Shown here one piece after another: positions 8,055 to 17,486 of a DNA stretch of 64,000 bases (positions within the stretch are counted from its first letter, which is position 1; each line of letters starts with the position of its first letter). Position numbers and translations under genes: made by a program. The stretch spans positions 1 through 64,000 of the forward strand of contig JAYTOI010000047.1 of assembly GCA_043747875.1 (NCBI GenBank), given 5' to 3'. The notes below the pieces were generated by a model. The model did no database searches, was not told the DNA's origin, and saw only the letters and a program-made list of their open reading frames with translations. The DNA comes from CADEED01 sp043747875. Its GTDB lineage: Bacteria; Pseudomonadota; Gammaproteobacteria; Steroidobacterales; Steroidobacteraceae.

Positions 8055-9980
8055 ATGCGCCGTGATGTGGTGAGGACACTGGCCGCGGCCGGCGCGCTGG
8101 TAATGTCGAACGCGGGTTTCGCGGCCGAGTTCCAGCTCGACGGCTGGCGCGCACGGATCGATCCCGAAACACTGACCGTCACGGCGAAGATCGTGGGTTC
8201 GGAGCCCGTCGTGATCGCGCAGGGCACGACGCAACCGGTGCGCGATCTCGTGCAGAAGGACGGCAGGGTCTCGTGGACCATCGGCGAGTCCGGCATCCGC
8301 GCGGAATTCTCAGTGAAGGGCCGTCGACTGCTCGCGCGCTTCTCGTCGAAGGGCGACGCGAAGATCGAATGGCCCGTCACGGGCAACGACAAACAGCTAT
8401 CCGCGCTGACCCTGCCCGAGGGCGAGGGTTTGTACGTGCAGGTCTCGAACCACGGCTGGCGCGCGCGACTGGATGGCGAGTGCCTCGGTCTCAGCGGCCA
8501 GTTGTCGATGCCCTTCTGGGCTCATCAGCTATCCACCCACACGTTCACGTACATCGTGCGCACCGACCTGCGCAGCGAGCTGTGTCTGGCCGACCACGAC
8601 CAGCGCATCACGGCGACGCTGCGCCATGAATTCCAGGCGCGCGACGGCAACGTGCCATACGAGGTCGAGATCGGGCGTGGCGGAATTTCCCCGCTCGGGG
8701 CCGCGCTCGAATATCGGGATTGGCTCATCGAGCGCGACGAGTTCCGAACGCTCGAACAGAAGATCGCGGACAATCCGGCGGTCGCGAAGCTGGCGGGTGC
8801 CGTGCACATGTACGTGTGGGGCGACGGCCGCACACCGGAGTTCATCGACGATCTCGTGAAGCTCGGCGTAAAGCGGGCATGGATCGGGTACGACCAGGAT
8901 GAGTTCGGCGAGCAGAAGACCCTCGCCGGCAAGGAGTTCGTCGCGGCCGCGATCCGCGCGGGCTATCTCGTGGGGCCCTACGAGAGCTTCGCGAACGCGC
9001 AGGATCCGAACACCGGGGACTCCGTGTCGCGGTGGCCGGGCAAGCTCTATCCGGACGGCTGCATCGTCAAGCGCGATGGCGCGCGGAAGACCGGCTTCGC
9101 CGATCGCGGCTGCGAGCTGTCATCGGAGGCGTTCGCGCGCGCGGAACCGACGCTGCATCCGCTCGCGACACGCGTCGACAATCAACTGCGTGACGGCGCG
9201 AATTCGTATTTCATCGACGTCGATGCATTCGGCGAGCTTTTCGACGATTTCTCACCCGCGCATCCGATGACCGTGTTCCAGGATCGCACCAACCGCATGG
9301 CGCGCATGCGATACGCGCGCGATCGCAAGGTGGTGCTCGGCTCGGAAGCGGGAGTCGCGTGGAGCGTGCCAGCCATCGATTTCGCGCACGGCGCGTTCGG
9401 CGTGCGCAATGGCGCGCTGTGGGCGGAGAAGAAGCGCGCCGGCAATGCCATGGGCGCGTGGTGGCCGCCGGATCGGCCCGGCGTGTTCTTCGCGCCGTAC
9501 GAGCCGAGCGCGGAGTTCACGCGCGCGAAGTTCGATCCCACCGTGCGCGTGCCGCTGTATCAGACCGTGTTCCACGACGCATTGGTGAGCACGGATCGCT
9601 GGGAGATCCCAATGGCGAAGCTGCCGTCGCTCGCGCCGACGCGGCAGTTGCTCGAGCTGCTCTACGGCGTGCCGTCGATCTGGGCGATGGACCGGCGCGC
9701 ACTGCGCGAGAACGGCGCGGCGTTCGGCGAGCTGTTGCGGTTCTTTGCGCCGTTGCACGAGCGCATCGCGACGCGGCGGCTCACCTCGTTCTCCTCAGTC
9801 GCGCCGGATGGTCTGGTGCAGCACACCTCTTTCGGCGGGATCTCGCTGACCGCGAATTTCGGCACGCGGCAGTCGGCGAGTGGCGTCGACCCTGGCTGCA
9901 TCCGCGCCGAGCGGCGCGCCGATCAGTGGGTGGAGACGTATTGCCCGCAGCGGTTCAGGGTGCAGGCCGCGAAGCCATAG
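8055..9980 (+). CDS. Secreted glycoside-hydrolase-like protein (GH101/GH129-like, tentative)
   Basis: 641 residues with a signal peptide (cleavage likely near AGFA-AEF). An N-terminal beta-rich part (about 25-230) precedes a TIM-barrel-like part with the strand motifs HMYVWGDG, RAWIGYDQDEFG, YLVGPYES, NSYFIDVDAFGELFDDFSP and KVVLGSEAGVAW. The order of an Asp-rich strand followed by a Glu strand resembles GH101/GH129 endo-acting glycosidases and DUF5696 proteins. I cannot place it in a numbered family with certainty. Candidate catalytic residues are the Asp in FIDVDAF and the Glu in GSEAG. It lies between an aldo/keto reductase and xylB, which suggests a xylose- or other pentose-containing glycan as substrate. 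That link is inference. Confidence 0.55.
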   Translation: MRRDVVRTLAAAGALVMSNAGFAAEFQLDGWRARIDPETLTVTAKIVGSEPVVIAQGTTQPVRDLVQKDGRVSWTIGESGIRAEFSVKGRRLLARFSSKGDAKIEWPVTGNDKQLSALTLPEGEGLYVQVSNHGWRARLDGECLGLSGQLSMPFWAHQLSTHTFTYIVRTDLRSELCLADHDQRITATLRHEFQARDGNVPYEVEIGRGGISPLGAALEYRDWLIERDEFRTLEQKIADNPAVAKLAGAVHMYVWGDGRTPEFIDDLVKLGVKRAWIGYDQDEFGEQKTLAGKEFVAAAIRAGYLVGPYESFANAQDPNTGDSVSRWPGKLYPDGCIVKRDGARKTGFADRGCELSSEAFARAEPTLHPLATRVDNQLRDGANSYFIDVDAFGELFDDFSPAHPMTVFQDRTNRMARMRYARDRKVVLGSEAGVAWSVPAIDFAHGAFGVRNGALWAEKKRAGNAMGAWWPPDRPGVFFAPYEPSAEFTRAKFDPTVRVPLYQTVFHDALVSTDRWEIPMAKLPSLAPTRQLLELLYGVPSIWAMDRRALRENGAAFGELLRFFAPLHERIATRRLTSFSSVAPDGLVQHTSFGGISLTANFGTRQSASGVDPGCIRAERRADQWVETYCPQRFRVQAAKP

Positions 9981-10051
9981 CGCGGAAGCGGCGGGAGGGT
10001 CCCCAGCGGCCAGCCTTTCTGGTAGCGTTACCGCCCGCTGCAGGGGGCTCC

Positions 10052-11506
10052 ATGTTTCTAGGCATCGATATCGGCACGTCCAGTGTCAAAGCCGTCGTCG
10101 TCGACGACAAAGACACCGTGGTGGAGCAGGCTTCCGCGCCGCTCGATGTTTCCCGCCCGCACGCGGGCTGGTCCGAGCAAAACCCCGCCGACTGGTGGAG
10201 CGCGACGAATGCCGCCGTCACCGCGCTTCCGGCCGCGCATCGCAAAGCCGTCAAAGCGGTCGGCCTCTCCGGCCAGATGCACGGCGCGACGCTGCTCGAC
10301 GCCTCGGACAGGCCACTCCGCCCAGCCATCCTCTGGAACGACGGCCGCAGCGAGGCGCAGTGCGCCGTGCTCGAGAAGGCCGAGCCACGCTCGCGCGACA
10401 TCACCGGCAACATCGCGATGCCGGGTTTCACCGCGCCGAAGCTCGTGTGGGTGCGCGAGAAAGAACCGCAGATCTTCAAGAGCACGCGTTGCGTGTTGCT
10501 GCCCAAAGATTACGTGCGCCTGTTGATGACGGGCGAGAAGGCCAGCGACTGCTCCGACTCCGCGGGCACGCTGTGGCTCGACGTTGCGAAACGTACCTGG
10601 TCGCCCGAGATGCTCGCGGCCACGGGCCTCGACGTGTCGCACATGCCGAAGCTCGTGGAAGGCTCGGATGCGACGGGTACGCTGCGCGCGGACGTCGCGC
10701 AGAGCTGGGGCATGGAGCGCGTGCCGGTCGCGGGCGGCGGCGGTGACAACGCCGCGGGGGCCGCGGGCATCGGCGTCGTGAAACCCGGCGATGCATTCCT
10801 GTCGCTGGGCACGTCGGGCGTATTGTTCCTCGTCACGCCGAGATTCCTGCCCAACGCCGCGCGCGCGGTGCACGCCTTCTGCCACTGCCTGCCGGGCGTG
10901 TGGCACCAGATGAGCGTGATGTTGTCGGCCGCGTCGTGCGTCGACTGGGCCGCGAAGCTCACCGGATCGACGGACGCGGCGGACCTGCTGTCGAAGGTGG
11001 CAGCGCGCGGCCGGCTCGACGGTCCTGAAATCTTCCTGCCCTATCTATCGGGCGAGCGCACGCCGCACAACGATCCGGCGGCGCGCGGTGTGTTGTTCGG
11101 TCTGAACCACGATTCGGATGCCGCGGCCATCGGCCAGGCAGTGCTCGAGGGCGTGGCGTTCGCATTCGCGGACGGCTTGGACGCGCTGATCGAAGCCGGT
11201 GCGACCATCGACAAGATCTCCGTGATCGGCGGCGGCGCGCGTTCCAGGTGGTGGGGCGGTGTGCTCGCTGCCGCACTCAAACGTCCGCTGGTGTATCGCG
11301 ATGGCTCCGAAGTGGGCCCGGCCGCCGGCGCGGCGCGTCTGGCGCGTCTCGCCAAGACCGGCGAGCGTGCGCAGGACGTGTGCAAGCCGCCGCCGGTGCG
11401 CGTGGTCATCGAGCCCAACGCGCGCGACATCGAGCGGTTGGCACCGAAGCGCGAGAATTTCTCCAGGATCTATCAGGACCTTCGCCCCAGATTTCGAGGA
11501 GTGTGA
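10052..11506 (+). CDS. xylB: Xylulokinase
   Basis: 484 residues, typical of the FGGY kinase family. Seen are the N-terminal phosphate motif GIDIGTSSVKAVVVD, the XylB segment GLSGQMHGATLLD with ILWNDGR, the catalytic Asp in GGGGDNAAGAAG, and the C-terminal ATP-site motif VIGGGARSRWW. It phosphorylates D-xylulose to xylulose 5-phosphate in the cytoplasm, feeding the pentose phosphate pathway. The ATG has a GGGGG run just upstream, and the stop is 2 bp before the xylA start. The ribosome site of xylA sits inside the end of this gene, so the two are co-translated. Confidence 0.95.
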   Translation: MFLGIDIGTSSVKAVVVDDKDTVVEQASAPLDVSRPHAGWSEQNPADWWSATNAAVTALPAAHRKAVKAVGLSGQMHGATLLDASDRPLRPAILWNDGRSEAQCAVLEKAEPRSRDITGNIAMPGFTAPKLVWVREKEPQIFKSTRCVLLPKDYVRLLMTGEKASDCSDSAGTLWLDVAKRTWSPEMLAATGLDVSHMPKLVEGSDATGTLRADVAQSWGMERVPVAGGGGDNAAGAAGIGVVKPGDAFLSLGTSGVLFLVTPRFLPNAARAVHAFCHCLPGVWHQMSVMLSAASCVDWAAKLTGSTDAADLLSKVAARGRLDGPEIFLPYLSGERTPHNDPAARGVLFGLNHDSDAAAIGQAVLEGVAFAFADGLDALIEAGATIDKISVIGGGARSRWWGGVLAAALKRPLVYRDGSEVGPAAGAARLARLAKTGERAQDVCKPPPVRVVIEPNARDIERLAPKRENFSRIYQDLRPRFRGV

Positions 11507-11508
11507 CC

Positions 11509-12828
11509 ATGTCGAGTTCGTATTTCGCCGGTGTGCAGCCCATCAAGTTCGAAGGCCCGAAGTCGGACAACCCGCTGGCCTTCCGCTACTACAACAAGGA
11601 TCAGGTCGTTCTCGGCAAGCGCATGGAAGAGCACCTGCGCCCGGCCGTGTGCTACTGGCATTCGTTCGCGTGGGACGGCGTCGACATCTTCGGTGCCGGC
11701 ACGTTCGCGCGCCCCTGGAACAACGCGGGCCCGATGACGGCCGAGCGCGCCTGGGAAAAAATGGACGCGGCGTTCGATTTCTTCACGCGTCTCGGCGCGC
11801 CGTTCTACTGCTTCCACGATGTCGACGCGATGCCCGCCGCGGCGAGCATCAAGGAGCACGTCGAGAACCTCGCGAAGACCATCGACCGGCTCGAGAGGAA
11901 GCAGGCGGAGACCGGCATCAAACTGCTGTGGGGCACGGCCAACCTGTTCTCGCATCCGCGCTACATGGGCGGCGCCTCCACGAATCCGGATCCGGAGGTG
12001 TGGTCCTTCGCGGCGACGCAGGTGCGCCACTGCCTCGACGCCACCAAACGCCTCGGCGGCTCTAACTACGTGCTGTGGGGCGGTCGCGAGGGCTACGACA
12101 CGCTGCTCAATACGAACCTCAAGACCGAGCTGAAGAACTTCGGCCGCTTCCTGCAGCTGGTCGTCGACCACAAGCACAAGATCGGCTTCAAGGGCACCAT
12201 CCTCATCGAGCCCAAGCCGCACGAGCCGACGAAGCATCAGTACGACTTCGACACCGCGACGGTGTACGGCTTCCTCAAGGCCAACGGCCTCGAGAACGAA
12301 GTGAAGGTGAACATCGAGGCCAATCACGCGACGCTCGCGGGCCACAGCTTCGATCACGAGATCGGGATGGCCGACGCGCTCGGCATCTTCGGCTCGATCG
12401 ACATCAATCGCGGCGATCCGCAGAACGGCTGGGACACGGACCAGTTCCACAACGATCCGCTCGACATGACGCTGGCGATGTACCGCATCCTCAAGGCAGG
12501 TGGCTTCACCACCGGTGGGTTCAACTTCGACGCCAAGGTGCGCCGTCAGTCCATCGACCCGAGCGACATGTTCCACGGCCACGTCGGCGGCCTCGACCTG
12601 CTGGCGCGCACACTGTTGTCCGCGGCGGCGCTCATCGAGAACGGCGGCATCGACCAGTTCGTCGAGCAGCGCTACGCGAAGTGGTCGGGCGAGGCGGGGC
12701 AGAAGATCCACGCCAAGGATGCGACGCTGGCGTCGATCTCCGACGCGGCGGTGGCGGCTAACATCGATCCGAAGCCGCAGTCCGGCCGGCAGGAGATGCT
12801 CGAGAACCTCGTGAACCGCTTCGTGTGA
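11509..12828 (+). CDS. xylA: Xylose isomerase
   Basis: 439 residues, a class II xylose isomerase. The catalytic pair H103 and D106 is in FYCFHDVDAMP. Metal ligands appear in ILIEPKPHEPTKHQYD, NIEANHATLAGH and DINRGDPQNGWDTD. It converts D-xylose to D-xylulose with divalent metal ions. ATG 11509 follows GAGGAG by 7 bases. The gene order xylB-xylA is reversed relative to E. coli. No xylose-type regulator or pentose transporter is seen nearby, so uptake and control must lie elsewhere. Confidence 0.97.
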   Translation: MSSSYFAGVQPIKFEGPKSDNPLAFRYYNKDQVVLGKRMEEHLRPAVCYWHSFAWDGVDIFGAGTFARPWNNAGPMTAERAWEKMDAAFDFFTRLGAPFYCFHDVDAMPAAASIKEHVENLAKTIDRLERKQAETGIKLLWGTANLFSHPRYMGGASTNPDPEVWSFAATQVRHCLDATKRLGGSNYVLWGGREGYDTLLNTNLKTELKNFGRFLQLVVDHKHKIGFKGTILIEPKPHEPTKHQYDFDTATVYGFLKANGLENEVKVNIEANHATLAGHSFDHEIGMADALGIFGSIDINRGDPQNGWDTDQFHNDPLDMTLAMYRILKAGGFTTGGFNFDAKVRRQSIDPSDMFHGHVGGLDLLARTLLSAAALIENGGIDQFVEQRYAKWSGEAGQKIHAKDATLASISDAAVAANIDPKPQSGRQEMLENLVNRFV

Positions 12829-12900
12829 GACTGCTCGCGGCGCATCGAATGCTGACTTCACGTACAGTGAGCGCCCCGATCCGGGCGAGGAAGTAGTTCG

Positions 12901-13464
12901 ATGGCACTTTTGGGCAGAACGCTGGGTACGATTGCGTGCACGCTCGCGATGTGGATGGTCACGGCCGCCGCCGTCGCAGCCGACAAGCGCATTTCGCTGC
13001 CCACGGGCGACACGCTCACCATCAGCGGCTGGCGCGACGGCTGGGTCGTCGGCATCGCGCCCGACGACTCGCCAGCCGGTTCGGTGGTGTTCCATGCCGC
13101 GGATCCCACCAAATGGCGCGCGATGCTCGCGCCCATGCCGGCGAATCCCGCGCTCACGGGCGACGTCGGCAACCTGCGCATTTACGTGCGTAACATGGCG
13201 CGGGCCCTCGAGAATGGCGGCCTCGTCGTCGAGCACGAACAGAAGGCCATCGATCCATCGGGTGTGCGCGGCTTCTACGTGAAGGCGCACGATCCGAACC
13301 CCGCGCTGCACGCCAAATCCAAGGAAGAAATGTACCAAGACGGTTATACCGGCGCGTTGACGGTCGGATCGAAGCCGTACCTGTTCGAGATCGCCTGGAA
13401 CCAGGGCGGCGAAGCCGAGGCGAACGCGGTCCTGGGGCTCATGAAGGCCATGCGGATGCAATAG
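12901..13464 (+). CDS. Secreted protein of unknown function
   Basis: 187 residues with a clear signal peptide (hydrophobic core TIACTLAMWMVTAAAVA, cleavage near AVA-AD). The mature part is a small globular domain with no recognised motif. It contains ISLPTGDTLTISGWRDGWVVGI at its start and YLFEIAWNQGGEAEANAVLGLMKAM near the end. The overall pattern is like other small periplasmic proteins of proteobacteria that have no assigned role. A GAGGAAG element precedes the ATG. It lies between xylA and the amylase operon and could belong to either or neither; a GCATACGTATGC operator begins 3 bp after its stop. Confidence 0.72.
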   Translation: MALLGRTLGTIACTLAMWMVTAAAVAADKRISLPTGDTLTISGWRDGWVVGIAPDDSPAGSVVFHAADPTKWRAMLAPMPANPALTGDVGNLRIYVRNMARALENGGLVVEHEQKAIDPSGVRGFYVKAHDPNPALHAKSKEEMYQDGYTGALTVGSKPYLFEIAWNQGGEAEANAVLGLMKAMRMQ

Positions 13465-13466
13465 CC

Positions 13467-13478
13467 GCATACGTATGC
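13467..13478. promoter_or_regulatory. Probable LacI-family operator upstream of the amylase operon
   Basis: GCATACGTATGC is a perfect 12-bp palindrome with the central CG step typical of LacI-family operators. It lies 62 bp upstream of the amylase start codon. The core ATACGTAT recurs at six other places in this window, all next to maltodextrin genes. Confidence 0.75.
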
Positions 13479-13540
13479 ATGGCGCGGAAGACCCGCGCGT
13501 TGCAGTACAGTGCGCCCACTCGAAGCGGGGTGGGGGAGCG

Positions 13541-15349
13541 ATGCACCGAACGATATTGAGGAGCGCGCTGGCCTCGTTGGTGGCCTGGGCGGCGCTCGCC
13601 AACGCGGCACCCGGTTACCGGGAGCGGTTGCCCGAAGATGAAATCGTCTACTTCGTGCTGCCCGACCGCTTCGAGAACGGCGATGCGGCCAACGACCGCG
13701 GCGGCCTGCCGGGCGATCGCCTAGCTACCGGATTCGATCCCACGCACAAGGGCTTCTACCAGGGCGGGGATCTCGCCGGGCTCACCGCCGGTCTCGACTA
13801 CATCCAGGGATTGGGCGTCACCGCCATCTGGCTCGGTCCCATCTACAAGAACAAGCCGGTGCAGGGCCCCGCGGGTGACGAGAGCGCTGGCTATCACGGC
13901 TACTGGATCACGGACTTCACCGCCGTCGATCCGCACTTCGGCAGCGAGAAGGATCTGCGTGCCTTCGTGAAGGCCGCGCACGCGCGCGGCATGAAGGTGT
14001 ATCTCGACATCATCACGAACCACACCGCGGATGTGATCCAGTATCGAGAATGCGAGAACAGCTGGTGCGCGTATCGCTCGCGCGGCGAGTATCCATACTC
14101 GCGGCGCGGCGGCATCGCGGGCGGGGCGATCAACCCCGGATTCGCGGGCGATGCGGCGGGCACGGCCGCGAATTTCGCGCAGCTCATCCGCGCCGACTAT
14201 GCGTATACGCCGTTCGTGCCGCCGGCCGAGGCGGAAGTGAAAGTGCCGAAATGGCTGAACGCCCCCATCTACTACCACAACCGCGGCAACTCCGAATTCC
14301 GCGGCGAGAGCTCGCTGCTCGGAGATTTTTTCGGCCTCGATGATCTGATGACCGAAAATCCACGGGTGGTGCAGGGCTTCATCGACATCTACGGCGACTG
14401 GATCGCGCGCTTTCATCTGGACGGATTCCGCATCGACACGGCGCGCCACGTGAACCCGGAGTTCTGGCAGGCGTTCGCGCCCGCCATGCTGGAGAAGGCG
14501 CGCGCCAATGGCATACCGCATTTCCACATCTTCGGCGAAGTCGCGGCGGACGGTGTCGACGTGGCGCAGCTCGCGCGCCACACGCGCGTCGACAAACTAC
14601 CGTCGGTGCTCGACTTCGGCTTTGCCGGAGCGATGCAGAAGACGGTGGCCGGGGACGAAGGCACGTCGGTGCTCGCGCGGCTCTATTCCGACGACGGCCT
14701 GTACGAAGGCGGCGCGTCCGCGGCGCTGCGCCTGCCGACGTTCACGGGCAATCACGACATGGGCCGGTTCGCGTGGCTGGTGACGCGCGCGCGACCGCAT
14801 GCATCGCTCGACGAAGTCCTGCAACGCGTGAAGCTGGCGAACGCCATGCTGTTCCTGCTGCGCGGCGTGCCGGTGGTCTACTACGGCGACGAGCAGGGTT
14901 TCATCGGACACGGCGTCGACCAGGCTTCCCGCCAATCCTTGTTTGCGAGTCGCGTGGCCAGCTACAACGATCAGCCGCTGCTCGGCACATCGTCGACGAC
15001 GGCTACGACGAATTTCGGACGCACTCATTCCCTGTACCAGCAGATTGCCGGGCTCGCGGCGTTGCGCGCGCGCGAGTCCATTCTGCGCCGCGGCCGACAG
15101 GTGGTGCGCGCGCACGCAGAGAAGCCTGGCTTGTTCGCGGCGTCGCGCATCGATGCCGATGGCCGCGAGATCCTGCTCGCATTCAACACCTCGCTGGAGC
15201 CGGTGACGGCCCAGGTGGAAGTGGAGACGAAATCGATGACGTTCCGTTCACTGGTCGGAAGGTGCGCCGCGGCCGCGAGCGCGCCGGGTAGTTTGAGGGT
15301 CGAGCTGCCGCCGCTCGGGTACGCGGCCTGTGCGGCGGTCGCGCGATGA
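13541..15349 (+). CDS. Secreted alpha-amylase / cyclomaltodextrinase-like GH13 enzyme
   Basis: 602 residues with a signal peptide (LVAWAALANA). GH13 motifs are complete: DIITNHTADV, the nucleophile D299 in GFRIDTARH, the acid/base E333 in FHIFGEV, and D406 in FTGNHDMGRF. The opening EDEIVYFVLPDRFENGD and QGGDLAGLTAGLDYIQGLGVTAIWLGPIY are typical of alpha-amylase/neopullulanase-like members. It hydrolyses alpha-1,4-glucosidic links, probably in the periplasm. ATG 13541 follows GGGGGAG. The stop overlaps the start of the GH97 gene (ATGA), making a coupled operon. A LacI-type operator lies upstream at 13467. Confidence 0.9.
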   Translation: MHRTILRSALASLVAWAALANAAPGYRERLPEDEIVYFVLPDRFENGDAANDRGGLPGDRLATGFDPTHKGFYQGGDLAGLTAGLDYIQGLGVTAIWLGPIYKNKPVQGPAGDESAGYHGYWITDFTAVDPHFGSEKDLRAFVKAAHARGMKVYLDIITNHTADVIQYRECENSWCAYRSRGEYPYSRRGGIAGGAINPGFAGDAAGTAANFAQLIRADYAYTPFVPPAEAEVKVPKWLNAPIYYHNRGNSEFRGESSLLGDFFGLDDLMTENPRVVQGFIDIYGDWIARFHLDGFRIDTARHVNPEFWQAFAPAMLEKARANGIPHFHIFGEVAADGVDVAQLARHTRVDKLPSVLDFGFAGAMQKTVAGDEGTSVLARLYSDDGLYEGGASAALRLPTFTGNHDMGRFAWLVTRARPHASLDEVLQRVKLANAMLFLLRGVPVVYYGDEQGFIGHGVDQASRQSLFASRVASYNDQPLLGTSSTTATTNFGRTHSLYQQIAGLAALRARESILRRGRQVVRAHAEKPGLFAASRIDADGREILLAFNTSLEPVTAQVEVETKSMTFRSLVGRCAAAASAPGSLRVELPPLGYAACAAVAR

Positions 15350-17484
15350 GGCGCGCCCTGAGCCAGGTGCGCACCGCCTCGCTCGCCGTGGTCGCGTTGC
15401 TGTGGGCGGGCGTCGCTCTCGCGCAAAATCCGCCGGCGCCGGTCTCCGCGACATCGCCCGGCAACGTGTTATCGGTGGAATTGCGCTTGAACGGTGAAGG
15501 CCGTCCGGAGTACGCCGTACGCCGGGGCGCGCAAACCGTCATCGACTGGTCGCGTCTCGGGTTCATCCTCGCGGACGCGCCGAAGCTCGAGCGCAATTTC
15601 GAGTTCGGCAAGATCGAGCGGCGGGGCTTCGACGACACCTGGGAGCAGCCCTGGGGCGAGCGGCGCTTCGTGCGCAACCACGGCAATGAGCTGCGCGCGA
15701 CTCTGACCGAGAAATCCGGCGCGCGGCGCAGCCTGAACGTGATCTTCAGGGTGTTCGATGATGGCGTCGGCTTCCGCTACGAGTTCCCGGCGCAGGACGC
15801 GCTGCGTGAAGTGAACATCGTCCAGGAATTGACCGAGTTCGCCATCGCGGAGCCCGGCACCGCGTGGTGGATCCCGGGCGGCGAGTGGAATCGCTATGAG
15901 TATCTGTACAACCGCACGCCCATCGCGGAGCTCGCGCAGGCGCACACGCCGCTCACGATGAAGCTCGCGAGCGGCACGCACGTCTCGATTCACGAAGCCG
16001 CGCTGGTCGACTACGCGGGGATGTGGCTGCGGCGCGTGGACGGCGCGAGATTGAAGGCCGTGCTGTCGCCCTCGGGCAGCGGGCCTGCCGTGCGCCGCGT
16101 AGCGCCGTTTGCGACTCCGTGGCGGACCGTGACCATCGCGAGGGACGCTGCCGGGCTCTACATGTCCGATCTCATCCTGAACCTGAACGAACCTAACAAG
16201 CTCGGCGACGTGTCCTGGGTGAAGCCGTTCAAGTACGTCGGCATCTGGTGGGAGATGCATCTCGGCACGAAGACCTGGGCTTCCGGTCCCAAGCACGGCG
16301 CCACCACCGCTGCGACGAAGCGCTACATCGATTTTGCGGCCCAGCACGGTTTTCGTGGCGTGCTCGTCGAAGGCTGGAACAAGGGCTGGGACGGTGACTG
16401 GTTCGCGAACGGTGAGGACTTCAGCTTCACGGAGGCATACCCGGACTTCGACATCGTCGCGCTGGCGGCCTACGCCAAGAAAAAAGGCGTGCGGCTCATC
16501 GGGCATCACGAGACTTCCGCGAACATCGCCCACTACGAGCAGCAATTGGCCGCGGGGCTGGATCTGTACGCCAGGCTCGGCATCGACGCGGTGAAGACCG
16601 GCTATGTCGCCGACGCCGGCGGTGTCAAAGCGCGAATCCATGGTACCGGCGCGGACGGGCAGTTCCACTACGAGTGGCACGACGGACAGGTGCAGGCACG
16701 CCACCATTTGCTCGTGGTACAGACGGCGGCGACGCGGCACATCAGCATCAACGCGCACGAGCCCATCAAGGATACGGGCCTGCGCCGCACGTATCCCAAC
16801 TGGGTGTCGCGCGAAGGCGCGCGCGGCATGGAGTACAACGCCTGGGGCGATCCGGTGAATCCGCCGGAGCACGAAGCAAATCTGGTGTTCACGCGCATGC
16901 TGTCGGGCCCCATGGATTTCACGCCCGGTGTGCTCAGCCTCGAGGGCGCCGGCGGGCGTCGCATCCAGAGCACCATGGCCAAACAACTGGCGCTGTACGT
17001 GGTGCTCTACAGCCCGATCCAGATGGCGGCCGATCTGCCCGAGAACTACCAGAGATTCCCGCAGGCATTCCGCTTCATCGAGGACGTGCCGGTCGATTGG
17101 AGCGACACGCGGGTACTCAACGGCGAGGTGGGCGACTACGCGACGATCGCGCGCAAGGAGCGCAGCGGTGACGACTGGTACGTGGGGGCGGTGACCGACG
17201 AGAACGCGCGCACCTTGCGCATCTCGCTCGACTTCCTCGACGCGCAGCGCAGGTACCGCGCGACTATCTACCGAGACGGTCCGGGAGCGGGCTTCGACGG
17301 CGACGCCCGCGCGCTGAAGGTGGAATCGCGTCCGGTGTCGCGCCACGATACGCTCGAGCTCGCGCTGGCCCGCGGCGGCGGCTTTGCGATGCGCATCGCG
17401 GCGCAGCCCGTGACCGGCTTGCGGCGCTCCGCGCAGAAGCCGAAACCGAAACCGAAGCCGCAGCCTGTCTACGACGTGGAGTGA
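15346..17484 (+). CDS. Glycoside hydrolase family 97 alpha-glucosidase (SusB-like)
   Basis: 712 residues with a signal peptide (LAVVALLWAGVALA). The GH97 pattern is plain: an N-terminal super-sandwich domain (about 30-290), then the barrel starting KYVGIWWEMHLGTKTW, with GFRGVLVEGWNKGWDGDWF, FDIVALAAYAKKKGVRLIGHHET, IDAVKTGYVADAG and ISINAHEPIKDTGLRRTYPN. Family members hydrolyse alpha-glucosides or galactosides. With the amylase upstream and the sugar carrier downstream, maltooligosaccharides are the likely substrate. The tail KPKPKPKPQPVYDVE is a Lys-Pro repeat, unusual for the family. The start overlaps the amylase stop (ATGA), and the MFS gene follows within 2 bp. Confidence 0.93.
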   Translation: MRRALSQVRTASLAVVALLWAGVALAQNPPAPVSATSPGNVLSVELRLNGEGRPEYAVRRGAQTVIDWSRLGFILADAPKLERNFEFGKIERRGFDDTWEQPWGERRFVRNHGNELRATLTEKSGARRSLNVIFRVFDDGVGFRYEFPAQDALREVNIVQELTEFAIAEPGTAWWIPGGEWNRYEYLYNRTPIAELAQAHTPLTMKLASGTHVSIHEAALVDYAGMWLRRVDGARLKAVLSPSGSGPAVRRVAPFATPWRTVTIARDAAGLYMSDLILNLNEPNKLGDVSWVKPFKYVGIWWEMHLGTKTWASGPKHGATTAATKRYIDFAAQHGFRGVLVEGWNKGWDGDWFANGEDFSFTEAYPDFDIVALAAYAKKKGVRLIGHHETSANIAHYEQQLAAGLDLYARLGIDAVKTGYVADAGGVKARIHGTGADGQFHYEWHDGQVQARHHLLVVQTAATRHISINAHEPIKDTGLRRTYPNWVSREGARGMEYNAWGDPVNPPEHEANLVFTRMLSGPMDFTPGVLSLEGAGGRRIQSTMAKQLALYVVLYSPIQMAADLPENYQRFPQAFRFIEDVPVDWSDTRVLNGEVGDYATIARKERSGDDWYVGAVTDENARTLRISLDFLDAQRRYRATIYRDGPGAGFDGDARALKVESRPVSRHDTLELALARGGGFAMRIAAQPVTGLRRSAQKPKPKPKPQPVYDVE

Positions 17485-17486
17485 GC

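Noticed and set aside
11473..13602. A 709-codon open frame on the minus strand
   Set aside because: It is opposite xylA and the secreted unknown, both of which have clear domains and ribosome sites; the reverse frame has none.
15469..17346. A 625-codon open frame on the minus strand
   Set aside because: It lies fully opposite the GH97 gene, is rich in Arg, Ala and His as expected from reverse reading of a GC-rich gene, and shows no family pattern.
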